A stretch of DNA of 64,000 nucleotides from the NCBI GenBank assembly GCA_013289045.1, contig JABDAU010000003.1:1-64000 (forward strand), written 5' to 3'. A program made the position numbers and the translations under genes. This document shows positions 9,886 to 19,729 of the stretch, in pieces. The DNA comes from Bacteroidota bacterium (GTDB lineage Bacteria > Bacteroidota > Bacteroidia > Sphingobacteriales > Sphingobacteriaceae). The notes under the pieces are model-generated. The model saw only the letters and a list, made by a program, of their open reading frames with translations, made no database searches and had not been told where the DNA came from. How positions within the stretch are numbered: position 1 is the stretch's first letter; each line of letters opens with the position of its first letter.

Positions 9886-12612
9886 ATGAAACCCAAACTA
9901 CTTATCACACTGTGGTTTGTATTGGTATGCATAAGCATTCAATGTGCCCGTGCGCAAACCAACCCTGACCGGAAACCTGCTATTGACAGCCTCACCAAAC
10001 GTCTGGCATTATCTGCGCATAATGATACAAACAAGGTGGGTATCTTAACTAACCTTGCCTGGCTGTACAGGGAGGTGGACACTACAAAGGGCACTGCTTA
10101 TGCCCGGCAGGCACTGGATCTTTCGCAAAAGCTGAAATGGGAACCCGGTATAGGCGACGCCTATTGCGGCCTGGCCTTAAACTGTTTTCATGATCGCCCT
10201 AAAGCAACTGCATACGTTTCAAAATCTATCAGCATCGGTCAGCACTGTAATAACCTGGCGGGCCTTAAATGGGCATATTGTACACAGGCGTTTTTTTATT
10301 TAATAACGAACGACAATCAAAATGCACTGAGGTATTATACCATGTCGCTAAAATTAAACCCGCCAAAGGCAAGGGACCTTAACGCAAACGTTAACTCTGG
10401 GTTAGCATATGTGTATCTCAATCTGCACGACACAACCAAAGCGATAGCGTGTTTCAAACGGGCCATCATGCTATCGCAGCAGCAAAAGATCAGGACATAT
10501 GTCGCCGGTCTGCAATCCGATTTAGGCAACGTTTATTTATCGAAAGGTGAAATGCTGCAGGCGCGTAACTGCTTTCAGCAATCTTATATCGTTTACACGG
10601 ATCTTAAAGATAAAGCAGGCTATTCAGGCGCAATATGGAATATAGGCGCCACTTATCTGCCAACGGATATTAATAAAACGCTGGAATATTACAATCAAGC
10701 CATAAAGTTTAAGGAGGAGCTGCACGATTATGTGTCTGTAGCGGCTATTTACGGCATTCTCGCAAATTATTATTATGGCAAGTCTCTTGAGAAATCGTTA
10801 AACTATTTCCAGCTGTCGATGTCCGCTTATGAACAGGCGGGCGATAAAGCAGATGCATCGGACATGGAATGGGATATAGGCTACATCTATTTCGATTCTG
10901 ATTTCGATAAAGCGCTTGAGCATTTTCAGCGGGCTTTAAAAGTAAAAGACGAGCTGCACAATTATGCCATGGCTGCACGGATAGCCGCTAAGATCAGCGA
11001 CCTCTACTCTCAAAGGGGCAATACCGGGAAACAGATAGAATACTACAAGCTTGTAGCAGAATACGATCTGAAGCTTAATAACAAGGCAGATTATTCCGGG
11101 GCCCTGTGGGCGCTTGGGTCGTTGTATGAGCCGGTGGATGCAGAAAGATCCGTTTCCTATTATAAACAGGCAGTGGCAATAAAACAAGAGCTGCATGATT
11201 ATGCAAATGCCTGTAGCCTGGCGCAAAACATAGGCGCTTATTACCTCAATAAAAAAGATTACACCAGCGCACTTGATTACTTCCAGCAGGCATTAAAGCT
11301 CAGTGAGGCGCTTCACGACCATGCACTCATCACAAGATGTATAACAGATATAGCAACAGTGTACCGTGACCGGGATGGAACCAATAAAATGATAGACTAT
11401 TACACCCGGTTACTGGCCGGTGCAAAAGCCGGTGATGCCGAACGCGCGGATATTTTATACGCGTTTGGAACAGCCTATCTTGGCCAAAGCGATTATCCCA
11501 AGGCGCTTGGATATTCGCTTGAGGCGCTGCAAATAGCTGAAAAACAAAAGGAACAGCCAAACATGGGCCGCATCCTGCAGCAAATAGGCGGTATCTATTC
11601 AGATCGAAAGGATATCGGTAAAGCGCTGGATTACTTAAACCGTTCGTATAAAATATATTCAGCAAATCATCAGGCGAATGATGTCCTAAACGTCATGATT
11701 GATATAGGCAATTGTTACACCAGGGCAAAAGAATATGATAAGGCTGTTGCTGAGTACCTGGAGGCAAAAAAGCTGATCGGGCCATTCGATAAGTCGACAC
11801 TGGAGGTTGTTTTAAATAATATTGCCGATGCATACCGGAACGCAGGAAATTATGAAGAGGCGGCAGATTACATTATACAGTCGATGAAAATAGCTGAAAC
11901 GATAAAAGACACAGGGGCCGGCTTAGCTTTTGACCTGAGCACCCTGGCCGAAATAAATATCGCGGTAGCAAAAGATAAAACTAAACCCATACCCGGCGAC
12001 ACGATTTTTCCCAAAGACCGTAAGGCGTTGCTGGAGAAAGCGATAGTATACCTTGACCAGGGCATAAGTTATTTAAAAAAATCCAACAACCTGGCTTCTT
12101 TAATTGTGTTTTATGATGATCGTACCCAGGCGGATGAATTGCTGGGAGACTACACCGCAGCTTACGCAGATTATAAAAAAAGTATTTTATACCGCGACAG
12201 TGTTTTTAACCAAACCAAAAACCAGGAGATAACACGCCGCGAACTGCAGTACCAATACGGCAAGCAGGAAGATTCGCTCAAATATCAGCAGGTGATCACC
12301 AATGGGTTATTACAACAGCAAACTTTGCTGGCTACGCAAAAAGAACAGCAGCTGGCATTGTTAGGCAAACAAAAAGACCTTGAGTTGCTCAACACCCAGA
12401 AAACGCAGGCCGAGTTGCTTGCTGAGCAAAACCGCAGAAAAGCAAACGAACAGCAGTTGAAAGCCTCGCAAAAAGAAAAAGCGTTTGTGCAGACAAGCCT
12501 CGAACTGCAAAACATCGAGCTGAAATCAAAAAAAATCGCAAAGCTATTATTTCATGGCGGGTATAGTAGCTTTATTACTCCTTTCGGTTTTTATTGGGCT
12601 CAATTATTATAA
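9886..12612 (+). CDS. TPR-repeat sensor region of a histidine kinase (frameshifted before the TM/kinase part)
   Basis: Signal peptide and many TPR repeats; removing one A from the A8 run at about 12528-12535 reads ...KSKKSQSYYFMAGIVALLLLSVFIGLNYYNQR into the next ORF. Confidence 0.88.
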   Translation: MKPKLLITLWFVLVCISIQCARAQTNPDRKPAIDSLTKRLALSAHNDTNKVGILTNLAWLYREVDTTKGTAYARQALDLSQKLKWEPGIGDAYCGLALNCFHDRPKATAYVSKSISIGQHCNNLAGLKWAYCTQAFFYLITNDNQNALRYYTMSLKLNPPKARDLNANVNSGLAYVYLNLHDTTKAIACFKRAIMLSQQQKIRTYVAGLQSDLGNVYLSKGEMLQARNCFQQSYIVYTDLKDKAGYSGAIWNIGATYLPTDINKTLEYYNQAIKFKEELHDYVSVAAIYGILANYYYGKSLEKSLNYFQLSMSAYEQAGDKADASDMEWDIGYIYFDSDFDKALEHFQRALKVKDELHNYAMAARIAAKISDLYSQRGNTGKQIEYYKLVAEYDLKLNNKADYSGALWALGSLYEPVDAERSVSYYKQAVAIKQELHDYANACSLAQNIGAYYLNKKDYTSALDYFQQALKLSEALHDHALITRCITDIATVYRDRDGTNKMIDYYTRLLAGAKAGDAERADILYAFGTAYLGQSDYPKALGYSLEALQIAEKQKEQPNMGRILQQIGGIYSDRKDIGKALDYLNRSYKIYSANHQANDVLNVMIDIGNCYTRAKEYDKAVAEYLEAKKLIGPFDKSTLEVVLNNIADAYRNAGNYEEAADYIIQSMKIAETIKDTGAGLAFDLSTLAEINIAVAKDKTKPIPGDTIFPKDRKALLEKAIVYLDQGISYLKKSNNLASLIVFYDDRTQADELLGDYTAAYADYKKSILYRDSVFNQTKNQEITRRELQYQYGKQEDSLKYQQVITNGLLQQQTLLATQKEQQLALLGKQKDLELLNTQKTQAELLAEQNRRKANEQQLKASQKEKAFVQTSLELQNIELKSKKIAKLLFHGGYSSFITPFGFYWAQLL

Positions 12613-13525
12613 TCAGCGCACATCAAACCGCCGCCTTTCTGTAGCAAATGCCCAGATCATCACGGCAAACGAAGAGCTGGCCGAAAGACAGGAAGAGATC
12701 ACCGTACAGCGCGATCAGTTATCAAATACGCTAAGTGAATTGAAAGATACACAGCGCCAGCTGATACAGTCTGAAAAAATGGCTTCGCTGGGTGAGCTTA
12801 CCGCGGGCATCGCCCATGAGATACAAAACCCGCTCAACTTCGTCAATAACTTCTCTGAAGTAAGTGTAGAGTTATTGGAGGATCTGATTGAAGAAGCCAA
12901 AGCCGGAAGGACTGAAGACGTACTTGAAATTGCAGGCGATCTTACTCAAAATTTGCAAAAGATCAACCATCATGGCAGGCGCGCCGATGGCATTGTAAAA
13001 GGCATGCTTGAACATAGCCGCACTTCAACCGGGCAAAAGGAACCAACGGACCTTAATAAGCTGGCGGATGAATACCTGCGCCTGGCCTATCATGGTTTAA
13101 GGGCAAAAGACAAAAGCTTTAATGCAGAACTGATCACCGCTTTTGATGAAAGCTTATTGCCTGCAAACGTCATCCAGCAGGATATAGGCAGGGTATTGCT
13201 TAACCTGTTTAACAATGCCTTTTATGCCGTACATCAAAAGCAAAAAACCGCGCCGCCTGACTATAAGCCAACCGTTGAAGTAAGCTCTTTAAAAAAAGAC
13301 GGGCAGCTTCAGCTTATAGTTAAGGACAATGGCAACGGCATCCCTGAAAGCATAAAAGACAAGATCATGCAGCCTTTTTTCACTACTAAACCAACCGGCG
13401 AAGGAACGGGTTTAGGCTTATCGCTGAGCTACGATATCGTGGTTAAAAGTCATGGCGGCAACATCGCCGTCAACTCAAAAGAAGGCGAGTTTACCGAGTT
13501 TATCATATCATTACCTTTAAAATAA
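12554..13525 (+). CDS. Histidine kinase C-terminal part (TM, HisKA, HATPase)
   Basis: TM then [50 protein letters not shown]; paralogous to the flanking kinases. Confidence 0.92.
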   Translation: MAGIVALLLLSVFIGLNYYNQRTSNRRLSVANAQIITANEELAERQEEITVQRDQLSNTLSELKDTQRQLIQSEKMASLGELTAGIAHEIQNPLNFVNNFSEVSVELLEDLIEEAKAGRTEDVLEIAGDLTQNLQKINHHGRRADGIVKGMLEHSRTSTGQKEPTDLNKLADEYLRLAYHGLRAKDKSFNAELITAFDESLLPANVIQQDIGRVLLNLFNNAFYAVHQKQKTAPPDYKPTVEVSSLKKDGQLQLIVKDNGNGIPESIKDKIMQPFFTTKPTGEGTGLGLSLSYDIVVKSHGGNIAVNSKEGEFTEFIISLPLK

Positions 13526-13561
13526 CTATATTTAACGTGCTTAGTAATATCACCTAAAAGC

Positions 13562-14863
13562 ATGAGTGTATTTTTCTACCTGGCGGCTTTCATAATGGTA
13601 ACGCGAATAGCTAAAACTTTTAAGTTTTCGCCGTTACGCCCAAAATGGAAACCGATGTTTTCTACAGCACAGCTGGCTATAGCGCTTGCTTACCCCTTTT
13701 CAGAAATAGCGGGTGATGGTATTTCATCTATTATAGCAGGTGGCATACTATTATATCTCGTTTACTTTGGATTAAGAGAGCAGGATTTTAAACCATTCAA
13801 ACCTTATCTTGAAGCACATTACCCCCTGATCGGTGTAGCCTTTGTATATGGATTGACCAAACTCATACTTCCAAAATTTGTGAGCGAATACGAAGAATAT
13901 TCTCTTATTCCAATCGTTGCTGCATTTATTTATGTACTGGGCCGCTGGGCTGCTTCCAAAAAACAAATGGAGCAGATCAACATCTTCAGTCAGCGTAACG
14001 CTGAGCTGGATAGATTGGTTGCCGAACGCACCGCCGAGCTCACCAACCAGAAGGAAGAACTCCAGGCTACCCTTGAGCAATTGCAAGCCACACAGCAACA
14101 GCTCATCCAGTCGGAAAAACTGGCCTCTTTAGGCGAGTTGACTGCAGGTATCGCACACGAAATTCAAAACCCACTCAACTTCGTTAACAATTTCTCAGAA
14201 GTAAGCATGGAACTAATCGACGAGATGAAGGAGGAATTAGAGAAGGGGGATAAGGAAGAAGCCACCGCTATTGCAAACGATCTGAAAGATAACCTCAGCA
14301 AGATCATCCACCACGGCAGACGCGCCGATGGCATTGTAAAAGGCATGCTGCAGCACAGCCGCGCCAGTAGTAACGTCAAAGAACCGACGGACATTAACAA
14401 ACTGGCCGATGAATATTTCCGGCTCGCTTATCATGGCTTAAGGGCAAAGGACAAATCATTTAATGCCGAATTGGAAACACATTTCGGCGATCAATTACCT
14501 ACGGTAAATATTGTGCCGCAGGATGTAGGCCGTGTTTTACTCAACCTTTTCAACAATGCATTTTACGCTGTCCACCAAAAACAAAAGGATAATTCCGAAG
14601 GCTATAAACCAACGGTAACCGTTTCAACTATAGCAAAAGATAAACAGGTGTTTATCACTGTACGCGATAATGGAAATGGTATACCCGAAGAAGTGAAGGA
14701 TAAAATTATGCAGCCTTTCTTTACTACCAAACCTACCGGCGAGGGCACAGGATTGGGCCTTTCGTTAAGCTATGATATTATTGTAAAAGGCCATAACGGC
14801 AAAATAGATGTAAAAAGCGAAGAAAATAGTTATACCGAATTCACAATTTCAATACCCGGGTAA
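13562..14863 (+). CDS. Membrane-anchored sensor histidine kinase, intact
   Basis: Several hydrophobic segments, coiled coil, then the same HisKA/HATPase core as the two upstream paralogues. Confidence 0.93.
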   Translation: MSVFFYLAAFIMVTRIAKTFKFSPLRPKWKPMFSTAQLAIALAYPFSEIAGDGISSIIAGGILLYLVYFGLREQDFKPFKPYLEAHYPLIGVAFVYGLTKLILPKFVSEYEEYSLIPIVAAFIYVLGRWAASKKQMEQINIFSQRNAELDRLVAERTAELTNQKEELQATLEQLQATQQQLIQSEKLASLGELTAGIAHEIQNPLNFVNNFSEVSMELIDEMKEELEKGDKEEATAIANDLKDNLSKIIHHGRRADGIVKGMLQHSRASSNVKEPTDINKLADEYFRLAYHGLRAKDKSFNAELETHFGDQLPTVNIVPQDVGRVLLNLFNNAFYAVHQKQKDNSEGYKPTVTVSTIAKDKQVFITVRDNGNGIPEEVKDKIMQPFFTTKPTGEGTGLGLSLSYDIIVKGHNGKIDVKSEENSYTEFTISIPG

Positions 14864-14870
14864 AGTTTAT

Positions 14871-15248
14871 ATGAAAATATTAGTAGTTGATGATGAAGCT
14901 GACGTTCAGCCATTATTTTTGCAGCGCTTTCGCAAGGAAATAAAGAATCACGAGTTTGAGTTTGATTTCGCGCTCTCAGGTGAAGAGGCGCTGGATTACA
15001 TGAAGGAAAAGCACTCCGAAATTGTACTCATTCTTTCAGACATTAACATGCCGGGTATGAGTGGCCTCGAGCTGCTTTTGAGGATAAGGCATGACTATGA
15101 GGTGCCGCCACCCGTGGTGATGATGATAACCGCTTATGGCGACGACGAAAACCGCAACCAGGCGATGAGCAGCGGCGCGAACGACTTTTTAACCAAGCCG
15201 CTCGACTTTAATTTACTAAAAGAGAAACTAAAAGAACTGGAGCATTAA
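14871..15248 (+). CDS. Stand-alone response regulator receiver protein
   Basis: KILVVDDEADV, ILSDINMPGMSG, MITAYGD, TKPLDF receiver motifs. Confidence 0.95.
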   Translation: MKILVVDDEADVQPLFLQRFRKEIKNHEFEFDFALSGEEALDYMKEKHSEIVLILSDINMPGMSGLELLLRIRHDYEVPPPVVMMITAYGDDENRNQAMSSGANDFLTKPLDFNLLKEKLKELEH

Positions 15249-15250
15249 TA

Positions 15251-16294
15251 ATGGCAAAAATATTAGTAGTTGATGATGAGGCCGATCTGGAACTGCTGGT
15301 AAAACAGAAATTCAGGCGCAAAATAAGGGAGAATGAATATGAGTTCGTTTTCGCCTGCGATGGCGAGGACGCGCTGCTGAAAATTCAGGAAAACCCCGAT
15401 GTGGATGTTGTGCTGAGTGATATCAATATGCCAAGAATGGATGGCCTTACCCTGCTTACCCATCTTAAAGACAATAACCCCGTACTAAAAGCCGTGGTCG
15501 TATCCGCCTATGGCGATATGCAAAACATCCGCATGGCCATGAACCGCGGCGCCTTTGATTTTGTATGCAAACCCGTTGATTTTGCCGATTTGGATATTAC
15601 CATAGAAAAAACGGTTAATTACGTTCGCGAGATGCAGGCAACCCTGCGGGCTATAAAGGAAAACAACATCCTGAAGATGTATGTAGACGAGAACGTGCTC
15701 AACTTCATGACCCATAAAGAGTTTGAAAACAGCCTGCTGAAAAATGAAGTGCTGGAAGCTACCGTAATGTTCATCGACATATGCGGTTTCACGGCTATAA
15801 CCGAGCAAACCCCGGCTAACGAAGTAGTGCAATTACTGAATGGCCTGTTTGATAAAATGGTGAAAGAAATCATCGCACAGGGCGGCCACGTAGATAAATT
15901 TATGGGCGATGCCATAATGGCCGTTTACCGAGGCGATTACCATCTCGACCGCGCCGTAGATACCGCGCTTGCCATCAGGGACCAACTTAGTAAGCAGGAT
16001 TTGATAAAAGCAGGTGAACATTCTTACAAAGCCGAAATTTCGATAGGTATCAATTCGGGTGAAATGATCTCGGGCAACATCGGTTCAGCATCGTTAAAAC
16101 GTTTGGATTATACCGTAATTGGCGATACTGTTAACACAGCACAACGCCTGCAATCTGTGGCCAAAGCCGGGCAGATCATTATCAGCGAGGAGGTTTATGA
16201 AAAAGTAAAAGAATCCTTCAAGTGCGAAAAGATCGGTGAGGCTATGCTGAAAAACAAAACAAAACCGGCAATTATATACGAAGTTGTGGAATAA
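15251..16294 (+). CDS. Response regulator fused to class III adenylate/guanylate cyclase domain
   Basis: N-terminal receiver; C-terminal FIDICGFT, HVDKFMGDAIMAVY, LDYTVIGDTVNTAQRL cyclase motifs. Confidence 0.94.
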   Translation: MAKILVVDDEADLELLVKQKFRRKIRENEYEFVFACDGEDALLKIQENPDVDVVLSDINMPRMDGLTLLTHLKDNNPVLKAVVVSAYGDMQNIRMAMNRGAFDFVCKPVDFADLDITIEKTVNYVREMQATLRAIKENNILKMYVDENVLNFMTHKEFENSLLKNEVLEATVMFIDICGFTAITEQTPANEVVQLLNGLFDKMVKEIIAQGGHVDKFMGDAIMAVYRGDYHLDRAVDTALAIRDQLSKQDLIKAGEHSYKAEISIGINSGEMISGNIGSASLKRLDYTVIGDTVNTAQRLQSVAKAGQIIISEEVYEKVKESFKCEKIGEAMLKNKTKPAIIYEVVE

Positions 16295-16297
16295 GAA

Positions 16298-17173
16298 TTA
16301 ATGATGCGAGCGGGCGTGTTTCTTTAGTACGCCGCCTGCAGCTTCTTTAATAGTGCTGGTAAACACAAAAGCTTTCGGATCTACCTCGTACACCATATTG
16401 CGTAAGCGGCTCACTTCAAGTCGTGTAATAACGGTAAATACAATATCCACCGGGTGGTGAATATCAAAACTGTCTTTTAAATAGCCGCGCTCACCTTTGT
16501 AAACGGTTATACCGCGGCCAAGTTCTTTCACCAACTTTTCCTTAATGATGTCATTTTGCGACGAGATAATGGTCACACCGGTATATTCCTCTACCCCTTC
16601 TATTACAAAACTGATGGTGCGCGACGCCGCATAATAAGTAAGGATGGAATACAAAGCTGTAGGCAATCCAAGCTTTATTGCCGCAATCAAAAAGATAACG
16701 ATATTGATGCCAAGGATGATCTCGCTGATGGTAAAGCTGATGCGCTTACCCGTATAAAGCGCCAGTACTTCTACCCCGTCCAGTGCGCAGCCGCCCCGGA
16801 TGGCCAGCCCCACGCCTATCCCCATAAACACGCCGCCAAAAATGGAAACCAGTAATTTATCGGACGTGATCTGCTGGTAAGGAATATAATGCAGGCAAAG
16901 CCCCAATAATATTACAGCGATGAAAGTGCGGATAGCAAATTTACGGCTTACCTGGAATGCGCCCATAATAATAAGCGGAACGTTTACGATCACAATTACC
17001 CAGGCAATGTTCAGGTCATACAACTCGTGGATCAGCAGCGAGATACCGGTCATACCGCCATCAAAAAAGCTGTTAGGTATCATAAAGCTTTTTAATGCGA
17101 AGCTGCAAAACAGTATTCCCAGTAAGGTGTAGATAGTTTCTGTTAACCAGAGGGGCAGGTGAAGCCTTTTCAT
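16298..17173 (-). CDS. YitT family (DUF161/DUF2179) membrane protein
   Basis: TM architecture, GGMTGIS, GGCALDGVEVLAL and C-terminal DUF2179-like domain. Confidence 0.88.
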   Translation of the reverse strand: MKRLHLPLWLTETIYTLLGILFCSFALKSFMIPNSFFDGGMTGISLLIHELYDLNIAWVIVIVNVPLIIMGAFQVSRKFAIRTFIAVILLGLCLHYIPYQQITSDKLLVSIFGGVFMGIGVGLAIRGGCALDGVEVLALYTGKRISFTISEIILGINIVIFLIAAIKLGLPTALYSILTYYAASRTISFVIEGVEEYTGVTIISSQNDIIKEKLVKELGRGITVYKGERGYLKDSFDIHHPVDIVFTVITRLEVSRLRNMVYEVDPKAFVFTSTIKEAAGGVLKKHARSHH

Positions 17174-17182
17174 GTTGTAAAT

Positions 17183-17761
17183 TTACTCCAATTCAGCCTT
17201 TATCAGTTGTAAATTCTTTTCTTTTTTTGTTTCCCGCTCCGCACGCGCCGTTTTCGTAAAATACCGGTGATCTTCAAAAAATTCTACCTGTACCTGGTTC
17301 CAGTGCTCTTTGGAGGTCACATGCCCCGTGAGGCAAAACTCTTTGTATAGTTTGTCGGATATTTCAAAAAAATCATCGCGACCAAGATAATCCAGGTCGG
17401 CATCGGCAAGTATTTCCCCTAAATGGTCTTTTGGCGATTGCGGCAATTTGGTAGCCATAATGATCTCGCAGATATGTTCGATATCCGCTGTGCTATACCC
17501 AAACTGCGGAAGTGATTCCCGGGCGATGGAACACGATAGCTTTTCATGGTCTTGCCTGCCTTTGATGTGGCCCGAATCATGGAACCAGGCAGCAGTGAGC
17601 AGCAGCGTCAATTCTTTTCCCGTAACACCTTCCGCTTTAGCTATATGTTCAGCAGCACTGTAAACATCCAGCGTATGGTCTACGTTGTGGTAGCATAAAT
17701 TCGCCGGTAATTCCCTGTTCAACAGGCTGATGATATACCTGCCTGCTTCTTCAAATTGCAT
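17183..17761 (-). CDS. HD-domain phosphohydrolase
   Basis: YHNVDHTLDV, AAWFHDSGH, ADADLDYLG motifs. Confidence 0.85.
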   Translation of the reverse strand: MQFEEAGRYIISLLNRELPANLCYHNVDHTLDVYSAAEHIAKAEGVTGKELTLLLTAAWFHDSGHIKGRQDHEKLSCSIARESLPQFGYSTADIEHICEIIMATKLPQSPKDHLGEILADADLDYLGRDDFFEISDKLYKEFCLTGHVTSKEHWNQVQVEFFEDHRYFTKTARAERETKKEKNLQLIKAELE

Positions 17762-17861
17762 TCAAATCTCGGTTATAACTGTATCAAGGCTCAAAATAAA
17801 GATTTTGGGAAATAATAATGCTATTATTTAAAGAAAATAATTCGGCTTCATGTCAAAATCA

Positions 17862-17976
17862 TTAACCACAGAGGTTCGCAGAGATTTACACAGAGGGCCC
17901 GGAGATTCTATTACAGAGTGCACACAAATTTTATCTCAGTGTTCTCTGTGTAAACCTCTGCGCACTCCGTGGTTAA
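17862..17976. repeat. Long imperfect inverted repeat (ttaaccacagaggttcgcagagatttacacagag / ctctgtgtaaacctctgcgcactccgtggttaa)
   Basis: About 33-nt arms with few mismatches and a ~48-nt centre, read directly. Confidence 0.85.
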
Positions 17977-18017
17977 AAACTGCCTTGTTTAAAAGTCAAC
18001 CTGTTCAAAAACAAGCC

Positions 18018-18404
18018 CTACATATGAAATACATTGAACCTGTGCCCATCAGGGTCGGCAAAAATAAACCCGTAGTATCCTTTCCCAAATTCTTCCGGCT
18101 GGGAAATAAGTGTCCCGCCTGCTTTTTCAACCTCTTTTGCCCACTCGTCTGCTTCCTCTTTACTTTCTGCAGAAATGGTAAATATGATTTCATTGGCTTT
18201 GTGCGAATCGCTTATTTCGCTTTTTATATTGGCCTGGAGTATATCTTTTAAAAAGAAGTGGATCACGAAATTATCGTCGCCAACAAAAAAACTGGTCAGC
18301 TCTCTTGAGCGTCCGTTAGACCTAAATCCTAATTCCGTATAAAATTTTGTTGTACGACCTAAATCGCTTACGGCAAAATTTGCCCATATCTTTTTTGGAT
18401 TCAT
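18018..18404 (-). CDS. VOC (glyoxalase/bleomycin resistance) family protein
   Basis: WANFAVSDLGRTTKFYTELGFR and FADPDGHRFNVFHM. Confidence 0.88.
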   Translation of the reverse strand: MNPKKIWANFAVSDLGRTTKFYTELGFRSNGRSRELTSFFVGDDNFVIHFFLKDILQANIKSEISDSHKANEIIFTISAESKEEADEWAKEVEKAGGTLISQPEEFGKGYYGFIFADPDGHRFNVFHM

Positions 18405-18450
18405 AAATTAAATTTTTGTTCTAACATTAACTCACCTAACCCATTAATCG

Positions 18451-18894
18451 CTAACTATTAAACTGCCGCAAATGATGATCGGCATGCTTATAAACAAAAT
18501 ATCCTAACTGTTCTTTGCTCATCGGCCCGAAGAAAAAATGCACAAATATCGGGTCATTATATTGCTCATACGAGTTGATAAATGCTACCCATTTTTCCTT
18601 GCCGTTATCAACATCATAAGTTCCGGTCACAATAAATTCAGGTTTTGTAGGCATATTACGCTGTACCGGGGCCTCATCTTTTAACATGCTTTTCAATGCC
18701 ATTTTCCCAAACAAATAACCTATAAATGTCCTTTTATACGGGGTTTTACCCTGGTAACATTCCTCGGCGCGTGCGCAATGCTCCAGCATCTGGCCAACAT
18801 TCATTTTGCCCCATTGCGCGGTGCTGCCCTGGTCAAGGTTATTGATTCGGCTTGTCAATTCATCACGGGTAACTTTATCGAATACTGATTTCAT
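18451..18894 (-). CDS. DUF1569-like (DinB-type) protein
   Basis: Pattern W.KMNVGQMLEHCARAEE and C-terminal YKHADHHLRQF. Confidence 0.75.
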   Translation of the reverse strand: MKSVFDKVTRDELTSRINNLDQGSTAQWGKMNVGQMLEHCARAEECYQGKTPYKRTFIGYLFGKMALKSMLKDEAPVQRNMPTKPEFIVTGTYDVDNGKEKWVAFINSYEQYNDPIFVHFFFGPMSKEQLGYFVYKHADHHLRQFNS

Positions 18895-19094
18895 AAGTTG
18901 GCTATCAATTGATATACGAAGTTAAATTATTGCGAATTATGATGTGAGGCATGATCGGGACAAGTTACAGGGTTATATAAGCCAAAAAATATATCATTAA
19001 TACTCAGCCCGATGTATAAAATTCAATTTAATTTGCTAAATCATTTTATTATTTTGTTTTTTGAATATTATAATACCGACCAGCCAGTTATTGA

Positions 19095-19658
19095 ATGAAA
19101 GGATACGAGAAGTTACCGGAAGAGGACTTGCTGATATTGCTCAAACAAGGTGATAAAGCTGCTTTTGAAGCGCTATATAACCTGTACTGGGAGAAGATGT
19201 ACAGCACTGCCCACAAACGCGTAAAAAATGGCGAAGTAGCGGAAGAAATAGTGCAGGACCTGTTTGCAGATCTATGGTTCCGTCGCGATAATCTGCCGGT
19301 CATTAGCCGCCTTTCGGGCTATTTATACAGCGCCATCCATTACCGGGTGATCAACCATATTCAAAAAGAGATCACAAAAAACAAGTTCGAACATTACGTA
19401 GCGCTTTATCATCTTGATTTCGATAATTCCACCGAAGAAGAACTAATATATAATGACCTGAACCTGCATATAGATAAAGAAGTGGAAACCCTGCCGGTAA
19501 AATGCCGCGAGGTTTTCAAACTGAGCCGCGCTCAGCATAAATCCAATAAAGAGATCGCCCAAACGCTTGGCATTTCTGAAAAAGCGGTGGAAAAGCACAT
19601 CACCAAAGCCCTCAAACATCTCAGGGCAAGCCTTAATCTATTTTTTTTGATTTTTTAA
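19095..19658 (+). CDS. RNA polymerase ECF-type sigma-70 factor
   Basis: Sigma2 (FEALYNLYWEKMYSTAHKRV...EEIVQDLFADLW) and sigma4 (LPVKCREVFKLSRAQHKSNKEIAQTLGISEKAVEKHI). Confidence 0.95.
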   Translation: MKGYEKLPEEDLLILLKQGDKAAFEALYNLYWEKMYSTAHKRVKNGEVAEEIVQDLFADLWFRRDNLPVISRLSGYLYSAIHYRVINHIQKEITKNKFEHYVALYHLDFDNSTEEELIYNDLNLHIDKEVETLPVKCREVFKLSRAQHKSNKEIAQTLGISEKAVEKHITKALKHLRASLNLFFLIF

Positions 19659-19729
19659 TTCACGGAGGTAGGGTTGGTGGCTACATAGCTGACTTAGCTA
19701 TTATACAACCACTATAAACTTTTCATCTG

